This document shows positions 53,580 through 61,611 of a stretch of 64,000 bases of DNA, piece by piece. The DNA is from Streptomyces sp. NBC_00285 (lineage in GTDB: Bacteria; Actinomycetota; Actinomycetes; Streptomycetales; Streptomycetaceae). The notes beneath the pieces were generated by a model, which did no database searches, was not told the origin of the DNA, and was given only the letters and a program-made list of their open reading frames with translations. A program made the position numbers and the translations under genes. The first letter of the stretch is position 1, and every line of letters starts with the position of its first letter. Where the stretch lies: contig NZ_CP108055.1 in assembly GCF_036174265.1 (NCBI RefSeq), forward strand, positions 1,922,001 through 1,986,000, written 5' to 3'.

Positions 53580-53677
53580 GGGGTCAACTCCCTTGTGTGG
53601 AGCTCCGGGTGGCCGACGCCCGGTGCGGGGCTTCACGGGGTCGGCCCGCCGTGCGGAGGTCCGTGCGGTCAACGCCC

Positions 53678-54793
53678 TTATGGAGCAACCGAGTCGAAGC
53701 CGGTGAAGCCGCTCGGGTCGTGCCGGCCGAACGAACCGTGTTCGAAGATGCCGTGGCCGGTCCGGCCGTCCAGCCGGAAGCGGGCGGCGTGGTCGGTGAC
53801 GCCGTACCCGGCCAGGGGGTGCGGCTCGGTGAGGTCGTAGGTACGGCGGTCGGTCCAGTCGCGGCCCTGCCAGGTGCCGTGCTGCCAGTCGTCGGCGGGC
53901 GGATAGCCGGCGCCGAGCGCGAGCGGCGAGGAGGTGAGGACCTCCATCTCCAGCTCCATGGGTTTGCGGATGTCGCCGAGGCGCACGAGGGCGCGTTCGG
54001 GGTGACGGGTTCCGGAGCGGTAGGTGATCTCGGGCTGGGGCCAGCCGAGTTGGCGGTCGCGGTGGCCGGGACGGACGAGGGTCGCGTCGTTGAGAGAGCG
54101 GTGGCCGTCGGCGTCCTCCTGGACGATCACCATGAGGAAGCGGTCCCCGAGGTGCACCGGGCTCCAGAGCCAGTGGAAGCCCTCGGTCGGATGGTCCTCG
54201 GCGAGTCGGCCGCCGTCCTCGCCGGGGACCGTGCGCACGCCCCAGCTGCGGTCGCGGGTTCCGGTCCAGCGATCGGGGGTCAGCTGGATCTCCTCCCCGC
54301 CGACGCGCAGCACGCCGTGACAACGGCCCGCCTGAACGAACCGTTTCCCCTCCAGGGTGAGGCGCCCGCCGCGCCGCTGCTGGTGGTGCGGTTCCCACAG
54401 CGGCGGGAAGCCCGCCGACCACCTGATCATGAACGACAGTCCGTCCGGATCGTCGGGGTCCGGATCACACTCCAGGACGAACTCGCGGAGCGGCTGCAGC
54501 ACACCGACGGACACGGGACCGACGTGCAGCCGCATCCGGTCGTCGCCGAGCGCGTCCGAGGCGCGCACCGCGTGCAGGGTGTCGCCGAGGCGCAGAGTCG
54601 CGTAGGCGTCGATCACCCCGAGGTTGGGGTACACCCCGAGCCCGATGATGAGCAGGGCGCTCCCCTCGTCGTCGATGACGTGGAAGATGCAGCGGTCGTA
54701 GGCGTTGCGGTCCCCCGTGGCCACATGCTTCATGGACAGGGGAACCTGGTGCACGGGGTACTCGTCGAGCGGCACGGGGCGGTCGTCGGCCAC
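53678..54793 (-). CDS. conserved hypothetical protein, lipocalin/hydratase-like fold
   Basis: 371 aa, GTG start with GGGAGG six bases upstream. Predicted beta-rich with many Trp/Asp pairs (DRWTGTRDRSWGVR, GFHWLWSPVHLGDRFLMVIV), like AttH/carotenoid-hydratase-type lipocalin domains seen beside APH-like proteins. No signal peptide. The pairing with the APH-like gene downstream and the nearby acyl-CoA dehydrogenase hints at a lipid or terpenoid role. The family assignment is tentative. Confidence 0.75.
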   Translation of the reverse strand: MADDRPVPLDEYPVHQVPLSMKHVATGDRNAYDRCIFHVIDDEGSALLIIGLGVYPNLGVIDAYATLRLGDTLHAVRASDALGDDRMRLHVGPVSVGVLQPLREFVLECDPDPDDPDGLSFMIRWSAGFPPLWEPHHQQRRGGRLTLEGKRFVQAGRCHGVLRVGGEEIQLTPDRWTGTRDRSWGVRTVPGEDGGRLAEDHPTEGFHWLWSPVHLGDRFLMVIVQEDADGHRSLNDATLVRPGHRDRQLGWPQPEITYRSGTRHPERALVRLGDIRKPMELEMEVLTSSPLALGAGYPPADDWQHGTWQGRDWTDRRTYDLTEPHPLAGYGVTDHAARFRLDGRTGHGIFEHGSFGRHDPSGFTGFDSVAP

Positions 54794-54924
54794 CTCAACC
54801 TCCCTGTCAGGCAACGTCGCTGACGGTACGTCAGCCGACTGACGGAGGCCAGATGCACGGCCGTGAACGCACGCTCGATTCCCGGAACCGGTGACCCCGC
54901 CGCGGGCCGCCGCGTTGCCCCGGT

Positions 54925-55164
54925 ATGACCTCCGCATACGCGCCGTTCGCAGAATCGGTTGCGCTGATTCCGCTCCCCGCGCCGCCGGCCCCGCCACCAC
55001 CACCGCAGGACCCGCCCATCTACCGCGACCTGCTGCACACCTGGGCCAGCGGCGGCCGCACCCTGCCGGGGCGCCATGATCCGGAGTGGGTCCGGCTCGC
55101 GGCGCCGCAGGTCAGGCCCGGTCAGTTCAGCGCGTCTCCGGACCCGCTAGGTGCCGGGCGATGA
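54925..55164 (+). CDS. small proline-rich protein, 79 aa
   Basis: Begins MTSAYAPFAESVALIPLPAP, then a Pro run, then IYRDLLHTWASGGRTLPGRH and DPEWVRLAAP. The C-terminal half looks like a conserved domain, and codon third positions are G/C-rich. Its last 38 bases overlap the 3' end of the convergent acyl-CoA dehydrogenase gene. There is no Shine-Dalgarno before the ATG. Probably real; function unknown. Confidence 0.6.
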   Translation: MTSAYAPFAESVALIPLPAPPAPPPPPQDPPIYRDLLHTWASGGRTLPGRHDPEWVRLAAPQVRPGQFSASPDPLGAGR

Positions 55165-56299
55165 CCATCCGCTGGATCTGATTGGTGCCCTCGACGATCT
55201 GGAGGACCTTGGCCTCGCGCATGTACCGCTCGGCCGGGAAGTCAGCGGTGTAGCCATAGCCGCCGAGGACCTGGACGGCGTCGGTGGTGACCTTCATCGC
55301 GGTGTCGGTGCAGTGCAGTTTGGCCATGGCCGCCTGCTTGGCGAACGGCCGCCCGGCGTCGCGCAGCCGTGCCGCCGCGAGGTACAGCGCCCGGCCCGCC
55401 TCGATCTGGGTCGCCATGTCGGCGAGCATGAAGCGCAACCCCTGGAAGTCGGCGATCGGCCGCCCGAACTGCCGCCGCCCGGTCGCGTAGCCGACCGCCT
55501 CGTCGAGGGCCGCCTGGGCCACCCCGATCGCGCACGCGGCGATACCGAGCCGCCCCGAGTCCAGCGCGGACAGGGCGATCGCGAAGCCCTGCCCCTCCTC
55601 GCCGATGCGCCGCTCGTCCGGTACGCGCACCCCGTCGAAGTGGACCTGGGCGGTCGGCGAGCCCTTCATGCCCATCTTCCTCTCCGGCACCGCGGCGCTC
55701 AGCCCCTCCGCGTCGGCGCGGACCAGGAACGCGGTGATCCCGCGCGGGCCCTCCTCGCCGGTGCGTGCCATGACGGTGTAGAAGTCGGCGACTCCGCCGT
55801 GGGTGATCCAGGCCTTGGTGCCGGTGACGACCCAGTCGCCGCCGTCCCGGACGGCCCTGGTGCGCAGCGAGGCCGCGTCCGAGCCGGAGGACGGCTCGGA
55901 CAGACAGTAGGCGCCGAGGAGTCCGCCGCCGAGCATCGCGGGCAGATGCTCGGCCTGCTGCGCCTTGGTGCCGTAGGTGGCGAGGGCGTAGGAGGCGAGG
56001 GTGTGCACGCTGACGCCGAGGCCGACGGTCAGGCGGGCGGCGGCGAGTTCTTCGAGGACCTGGAGGTAGACCTCGTACGGCTGGTCGGCGCCGCCGTTTT
56101 CGGAGTCGTACGGCAGGCCGAGCAGGCCGGTCCTGGACAGCAGGGTGAAGACCTCGCGCGGGAAGTGCCCGGCGTCCTCCTCCTCGGCCGCCTTCGGGGC
56201 GATCTCTCGCTGCGCGATGTCGCGGACGAGCGAGATCAGGTCCCGGGCCTCGTCCGTGGGCAGATGCCGGTCCACTGGCTGCGGGGCGCGGTCGGGCAT
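55127..56299 (-). CDS. acyl-CoA dehydrogenase
   Basis: 390 aa, full length. FAD-dependent first step of beta-oxidation. Signature 1 CLSEPSSGSDAAS and signature 2 QVLGGYGYTADFPAERYMRE are intact, and the catalytic Glu lies in LQIVEGTNQIQRM, as in short/medium-chain enzymes. AGGAGA sits before the ATG at 56299; the longer upstream frame lacks support. It is divergent from the chitinase. Confidence 0.95.
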   Translation of the reverse strand: MPDRAPQPVDRHLPTDEARDLISLVRDIAQREIAPKAAEEEDAGHFPREVFTLLSRTGLLGLPYDSENGGADQPYEVYLQVLEELAAARLTVGLGVSVHTLASYALATYGTKAQQAEHLPAMLGGGLLGAYCLSEPSSGSDAASLRTRAVRDGGDWVVTGTKAWITHGGVADFYTVMARTGEEGPRGITAFLVRADAEGLSAAVPERKMGMKGSPTAQVHFDGVRVPDERRIGEEGQGFAIALSALDSGRLGIAACAIGVAQAALDEAVGYATGRRQFGRPIADFQGLRFMLADMATQIEAGRALYLAAARLRDAGRPFAKQAAMAKLHCTDTAMKVTTDAVQVLGGYGYTADFPAERYMREAKVLQIVEGTNQIQRMVIARHLAGPETR

Positions 56300-56531
56300 G
56301 GGGACGCTCTCCTCCTGTAGGGGGCTGACGGACGCACGCCGTGGGGTGGGGCGGCTCCGCCGGGTCTCACCGGCGCCGGTCGCTGCTCGCGTCTCCCGGG
56401 TCTCGGAAGCTGCTGACCAGCGGCTGCGCCCTGTGAGTATGCCCGACAAGGGGGACCAGGTCACCGGTTAACGACCGCTTACTTCAAGGCGGCCCGGCCC
56501 GCCGGCAACGGAACCGGCAACGACCTCGGAT

Positions 56532-56564
56532 TGGTCCGAACCATTGACGCGGTGGTCTAGTCCT
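56532..56564 (+). promoter_or_regulatory. 12-bp direct repeats typical of chitinase promoters (DasR-linked)
   Basis: TGGTCCGAACCA (56532-56543) and TGGTCTAGTCCT (56553-56564), 21 bp apart centre to centre, i.e. two helical turns. Streptomyces chitinase promoters carry paired TGGTCCAGACCT-like repeats recognised in chitin induction and glucose repression, overlapping DasR sites. Confidence 0.8.
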
Positions 56565-56572
56565 CCTACTGT
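56544..56572 (+). promoter_or_regulatory. chitinase promoter
   Basis: TTGACG (56544-56549), a 17-bp spacer and TACTGT (56567-56572) match the principal sigma factor consensus. The -35 sits between the two 12-bp repeats and the spacer contains the second repeat, so a repressor there would block polymerase. Predicted start near 56579. Confidence 0.75.
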
Positions 56573-56639
56573 TCCGGCAACGCTTTACCGCGTTCATGCC
56601 AATCGCAGGCGATCCCCTCTCCCCCACGAGGAGACACCC

Positions 56640-57872
<1,233 letters not shown>

Positions 57873-57890
57873 CCTGTCCGGCACCGGACT

Positions 57891-57920
57891 CGGGGCGGGG
57901 GACCACGAGCCTCCGCCCCG
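57891..57920. terminator. terminator between chitinase and TetR genes
   Basis: CGGGGCGG (57891-57898) pairs perfectly with CCGCCCCG (57913-57920); flanking GACT/ACTC adds imperfect pairs. It lies between convergent genes. Confidence 0.6.
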
Positions 57921-57932
57921 ACTCGTCGGCCG

Positions 57933-58628
57933 TCAGCCCTCGCGGCGGGCCGGCGGCGGAGTCGGGTAGGCGGGGTCCATCTCCGCGATGGCGCGCATCG
58001 AGCCGCCGAGCGACTTCACCAGGAGGTCGCACATCGTGTCCCGGGAGAGCTGGGGAGGGCCGTCGATCCAGTCGAGGGTCGCGCCCTCGACGCTGCACAC
58101 CCACGCGAGCAGGCCCATCCGGGCCAGCGGGGAGACGTCGGTGCGGCCGTAGGCGCCTTGGGCGATGGTCGCGACGATCGCCTCGCGCACCCCGTCCCGG
58201 ATGGCGTGCACCTCGGCGTCGAAACCGACGCCCCCGCTGACGACGGTGCGGTAGGCGGCCTGGTTGTGCTCGGCGTAGCGCAGATAGCTGTCCAGCGTGC
58301 GGTGGACGCGGTCCACCTGCCCCAGTTCGAGACCGCTCGCCGCGTAGGTGACCAGGTCCGCGACGGAGTCCTGGATGATCGCCAGGTAGTAGCCGCGCTT
58401 GGACTGGAAGTAGTAGTAGATCAGCCCCTTGGCGACGTGCGCCTGGCGGGCGATGTCGTCCATGGAGAGCGCGTCGTAGGAGGTGTCCGCGAACAACTTC
58501 CGCCCGATGGAGATGAGTTCGGCACGGCGCGCGACCGAGCGCTCGGTGCCGCGAGCCCGCGGCCGGGCGGCTTCACGCTGCTCACTGATGTTCAATATCG
58601 ACCTGGTCTCGGGCTGGCGGCAGGACAT
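57933..58628 (-). CDS. TetR-family transcriptional regulator
   Basis: Up to 231 aa. Helix-turn-helix: ALSMDDIARQAHVAKGLIYY, with the YYYFQSKRGYY continuation typical of TetR. The C-terminal ligand domain is generic. The start is uncertain: ATG 58628 is annotated, but the first 12 residues look uncoded and a TTG at 58595 may be used. Neighbours do not show its target; the 46-aa membrane protein upstream on the same strand is one possibility. Confidence 0.9.
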   Translation of the reverse strand: MSCRQPETRSILNISEQREAARPRARGTERSVARRAELISIGRKLFADTSYDALSMDDIARQAHVAKGLIYYYFQSKRGYYLAIIQDSVADLVTYAASGLELGQVDRVHRTLDSYLRYAEHNQAAYRTVVSGGVGFDAEVHAIRDGVREAIVATIAQGAYGRTDVSPLARMGLLAWVCSVEGATLDWIDGPPQLSRDTMCDLLVKSLGGSMRAIAEMDPAYPTPPPARREG

Positions 58629-58660
58629 CCGCAGTATGTCAGGTCACCAATTGCATCAGG

Positions 58661-58801
58661 TCACAGCAGGCCGAGCTGCGTGACGAGCATCGCGATCACC
58701 GCGACGAGGGTCCAGCCCGCGACATGTTCGAGGATCCTCGGGCCGCTGTCCTGGGGGCTGCCGGTACGGGCGCGGGCGGTGGTGGCGGAGTGTGCGGTCA
58801 T
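58661..58801 (-). CDS. 46-aa single-span membrane protein
   Basis: ATG at 58801, stop at 58661-58663. The sequence opens MTAHSATTARARTGSPQDSG, continues PRILEHVAGW, and has one membrane segment (TLVAVIAMLVTQLGLL) at the very C-terminus. The codon pattern is strongly G/C at third positions. It is short enough to be missed by many gene callers. Tail-anchored topology is likely. Function unknown; it lies upstream of the TetR gene on the same strand, 33 bp away. Confidence 0.75.
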   Translation of the reverse strand: MTAHSATTARARTGSPQDSGPRILEHVAGWTLVAVIAMLVTQLGLL

Positions 58802-58961
58802 GGCGTCTCACTGCTCTCGGATGGCCGTCGGAACGGCTGGACGGGCTGGACGGTCTCCCCCACCGATCCGTCCACCTTGCCACCGACATGGGCCTCTGCG
58901 GCCGAGAGCTTGGTCACAGCGAACGGCCCCCGGCGGGTGCCGGGGGCCGCTGCGGGCCTGC

Positions 58962-60329
58962 TCAGCGCACGCCCACCGCCGCGAGCGCCTTGCGCTGGCG
59001 CGCGGTCGGACAGGCCGGGAAGTACAGGTAGCAGACGCCGCCGGTGCCGGAGACGACCTTGCCGGTGGCGTTGTACCGCTTGGTCCTGAGCCAGATGTTC
59101 TCCCACTCACGCCGCTTGTAGACGCGCCGCACCGCCGCGTCGCTGGGCGAGGCCGGGTCGTTCGCGATCACATCGCCCTCGGCGGTGAAGCCGATGACGG
59201 TCATCAGATGGCCGGAGGTGCCGTAACCCGCCCCCGTGAGCTCCTCCTTGAGGAACGACTGGGACGTTATGGCCGGGATTCCGGCGGCGATCAGCGTCTC
59301 CAGGTCGGTGAGCGAGCCGAGCCGGGTCACCACGCCCTGGAGGTCGTCGTAGGTGGCCGCGTAGGCCGCGTTGAACGGCCAGTTGCCGCAGCCCGCGTAC
59401 TGGTAGTCGTAGGTGTACCGGGCCGCGTGGCAGACCTGCGGATCGGCGTACGACGGGTCGACCCAGGCCAGTTGTTCCGCGGTGAGGCGGCCGCCCCAGT
59501 ACTCGATGATCATCTGCGAGGAGGTCGGACTGCACCAGGCCTCGCCGCCGTTGTCGTACTCCGGGTACTGGCCCTTGTGGATCTCCTGCGAGTAGCGCGG
59601 GACGATCAGCTCACGGGCGACGCCGGGTGCGGAGGCGGGGACGGTGAACCGGTCGGGGACGTCCGAGCCCATCGCGCCCAGCCGCCACACGGTCGGCGTG
59701 GCCTTCGTGCCCGGCTTGCGGTAGAGCGTCAGCCGCAGCCGGTACGAGGCCAGGCGCAGTCCGGTGGCCGGGTCGTCGATCGCGAAGGTGTCCGTCCAGA
59801 CCGTGCTTTTGCCGTCGGTCTGGTCGTCGACCGAGGTCCGCTTGATGTCGCCGTCACCGGCGGCCCAGCGGCCCATCACGTACCAGGGGGTGACCGTGCC
59901 GTCGGAGTACGTCCCCTCCAGCTCGATCTGGATCCAGGTGCCGGCCGGGGTGTGGGCGTTCCAGGAGGCGATCACCTCGGTCGAGGGCACGGCGAGCCGG
60001 CGGACCGGGGAGGTCCAGGTCGCGTACTCCCAGGTGGCGGTGGTTCCGGTGTGCGGGTCGGTGTAGTCGGTGGTGCCGGCGGGGGCGCCGATCACGACAC
60101 CGGGTCGTCTGCCGGGGACGGCACGGGTGCCGCTGCCCGTGCCGCCGTGCCAGTCGCTGTACGTGGTCCAGGCATGGTTGTCGACGGGGCGGGTGTCCCG
60201 GTCGGGTTCCGCGTCGGTCGCGTTGCCCGCGGCGGCCGCGGCGGCCGCGGGGCCCACGCTGCCGGCCACCGCGGCGGCGACCGCGACGGCCAGAACGGTT
60301 CTGCGGGACGGCTGTTGGGCTTGGCTCAT
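58962..60329 (-). CDS. secreted C39-like cysteine peptidase family protein
   Basis: 455 aa. A twin-arginine-type signal (PSRRTVLAVAVAAAVAGSVG, then an Ala run) suggests Tat export. A beta-rich N-terminal half is followed by a peptidase_C39-like domain: Cys in GEAWCSPTSSQM, His in SGHLMTVIGF and Asp in VIANDPASPS form the expected triad. The substrate may be a cell-wall or secreted peptide. A DasR-like site lies about 115 bp upstream of the ATG at 60329. Confidence 0.88.
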   Translation of the reverse strand: MSQAQQPSRRTVLAVAVAAAVAGSVGPAAAAAAAGNATDAEPDRDTRPVDNHAWTTYSDWHGGTGSGTRAVPGRRPGVVIGAPAGTTDYTDPHTGTTATWEYATWTSPVRRLAVPSTEVIASWNAHTPAGTWIQIELEGTYSDGTVTPWYVMGRWAAGDGDIKRTSVDDQTDGKSTVWTDTFAIDDPATGLRLASYRLRLTLYRKPGTKATPTVWRLGAMGSDVPDRFTVPASAPGVARELIVPRYSQEIHKGQYPEYDNGGEAWCSPTSSQMIIEYWGGRLTAEQLAWVDPSYADPQVCHAARYTYDYQYAGCGNWPFNAAYAATYDDLQGVVTRLGSLTDLETLIAAGIPAITSQSFLKEELTGAGYGTSGHLMTVIGFTAEGDVIANDPASPSDAAVRRVYKRREWENIWLRTKRYNATGKVVSGTGGVCYLYFPACPTARQRKALAAVGVR

Positions 60330-60442
60330 GAGTGGAAAGACCCCCGGTGTGCGAATCGGACAGACTGTGCACGGTCGTGCGCCAACTATGGAGGAGGGGG
60401 CATGCTCCTGCCAGCACTTCGGCCCGTGCCACGCCCATGAAT

Positions 60443-60458
60443 ATTGGTCTGGTCCACT
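60443..60458. promoter_or_regulatory. possible DasR-like site upstream of the C39 gene
   Basis: TGGTCTGGTCCA (60445-60456) matches the dre core TGGTCTAGACCA at 10 of 12 positions, and the 16-bp window at 13 of 16. It also resembles the direct-repeat units of chitinase promoters. The symmetry is imperfect, so this is a candidate only. Confidence 0.4.
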
Positions 60459-60540
60459 GACGTGACCTGGGAAGCTTCGGTTCCGGCGGTGATCACAGGC
60501 CCTCACTAGACTGGACGGGCCCGACCGCCCGTCCGTATGA

Positions 60541-61179
60541 GCACCTTCAGGACTCGTCATCCACCTCCTCGCCTCCCGGCTCCGCCGGCTGCCCCCGTCC
60601 TGCGGCCCGGTCCGTCTGATCGGCATCGACGGACACGCGGGCTCCGGAAAGTCCACGTTCGCCCGGCAGTTGGCCGCCGCCCTCGGCGGCGTTCCCGTGC
60701 TGCACCTCGACGACATCGCCCGGCACGACGAACTGTTCGACTGGACCGGGCGGCTGCTGAGCGAGGTGATCGCACCGCTCGGCCGGGGCGAGACCGCGCA
60801 CTACGCCCCCTACGACTGGCGCACCCGCCAGTGCGGAGCGCCCCGCGACGTGCCACCGGACCCGCTGATCCTGCTGGAGGGGGTCGGGGCCGGCCGACGC
60901 GCTCTGCGGCCGCACCTGGCGCACCTGCTGTGGATGGAACTGCCCCGCGAGGAGTCCTGGACGCGTGGCCGGTTGCGGGACGGGGCGGAACAGCGGGAGT
61001 TCTGGGACGGATGGGTCGCGGCGGAACAACGGCATTTCGCCGAAGACCCCTCCAGGCCCTTCGCCGACCTTCTGGTACGGCAGTGCCGGGAGGGATATGA
61101 GACCGCCAAAGGGCCTGCCGCGCCTGTTGGACCGGACCAGGATGTCACGCACGGTGACGGCTCGACGGCGATGTGTTGA
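60541..61179 (+). CDS. P-loop kinase, uridine kinase-like (start codon unclear)
   Basis: About 212 aa of continuous coding frame. Walker A GIDGHAGSGKSTFARQ (60622-60669) is followed by LHLDDIARHDELFDWTGRL, and ILLEGVGAGRRALRPHLAHL is the Walker B region; this is the uridine kinase/phosphoribulokinase-like group. An in-frame TGA lies at 60538-60540, and between it and the P-loop there is no ATG, GTG or TTG; the first (TTG 60670) would cut off the P-loop. An ATG at 60537 lies in another frame, so a frameshift or a rare start codon is needed. Confidence 0.75.
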   Translation, partial: APSGLVIHLLASRLRRLPPSCGPVRLIGIDGHAGSGKSTFARQLAAALGGVPVLHLDDIARHDELFDWTGRLLSEVIAPLGRGETAHYAPYDWRTRQCGAPRDVPPDPLILLEGVGAGRRALRPHLAHLLWMELPREESWTRGRLRDGAEQREFWDGWVAAEQRHFAEDPSRPFADLLVRQCREGYETAKGPAAPVGPDQDVTHGDGSTAMC

Positions 61180-61228
61180 TCCTGTGAAGGCCCACTGACA
61201 GGAACTTGCCGGACTCCCCCAACTCGGC

Positions 61229-61258
61229 TTGACCGAGGGGCCGTACAGGTCTTACGTT
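61229..61258 (+). promoter_or_regulatory. strong sigma-70-type promoter
   Basis: TTGACC (61229-61234), an exact 18-bp spacer, TACGTT (61253-61258). Both hexamers fit the Streptomyces principal sigma consensus (TTGAC-N18-TANNNT). Predicted start at 61263-61265. Confidence 0.7.
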
Positions 61259-61263
61259 CTCAA

Positions 61264-61331
61264 TGTGCGGCCGTTCGAGGTCGCCCGCAGTCGCGAAGCC
61301 CCCGGTTGTTCCCCCGTGATCGGGGGCTTCG
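61264..61331 (+). ncRNA. candidate small RNA or attenuator leader
   Basis: A short transcript of about 70 nt is expected from the promoter just upstream. It ends in a perfect 11-bp stem, CGAAGCCCCCG (61294-61304) with CGGGGGCTTCG (61321-61331), followed by TTCT. The loop carries a second CCCCCG (61311-61316) that can pair with the same CGGGGG, giving two exclusive folds. An 18-codon frame (MCGRSRSPAVAKPPVVPP) starts at 61263. Confidence 0.5.
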
Positions 61332-61611
61332 TTCTGCCCTCACCCGGGATTCCGGACGCTGTGAGGCGCGATTCGCTCACCCTGGGTCACCGCGCCCGAT
61401 GCGCCCCATCTGCTCCCACCTCGCCAAACGGCCTGTGCGGCACCCTACGGCGAGCGACACCACCGCAGGTACGATGCCCTCGGTGCGACCTACGGACGGC
61501 TGCTCTGCACACCGATGCAACTCCGGTCCGCGGCACAGCGGTTGGACGAAGGCGGCCATCGGGCGACGGCCCGGTGGTGAAACCACGGGGGCACGGCTTG
61601 TGGGGGACGTG

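Larger units (their letters stand above)
56300..56639. other. 340-bp divergent region with the chitinase promoter
   Basis: It holds the chitinase promoter and its direct repeats at the right end (56532-56572). The left 200 bp is GC-rich upstream DNA of the acyl-CoA dehydrogenase gene, with no clear motif. Confidence 0.6.
61180..61611. other. 432-bp region with a promoter and terminator but no long gene
   Basis: It contains a promoter (61229-61258), a short transcribed piece ending in a hairpin (to 61331), then about 280 bp without a recognisable motif before the AAA+ gene. Confidence 0.5.
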
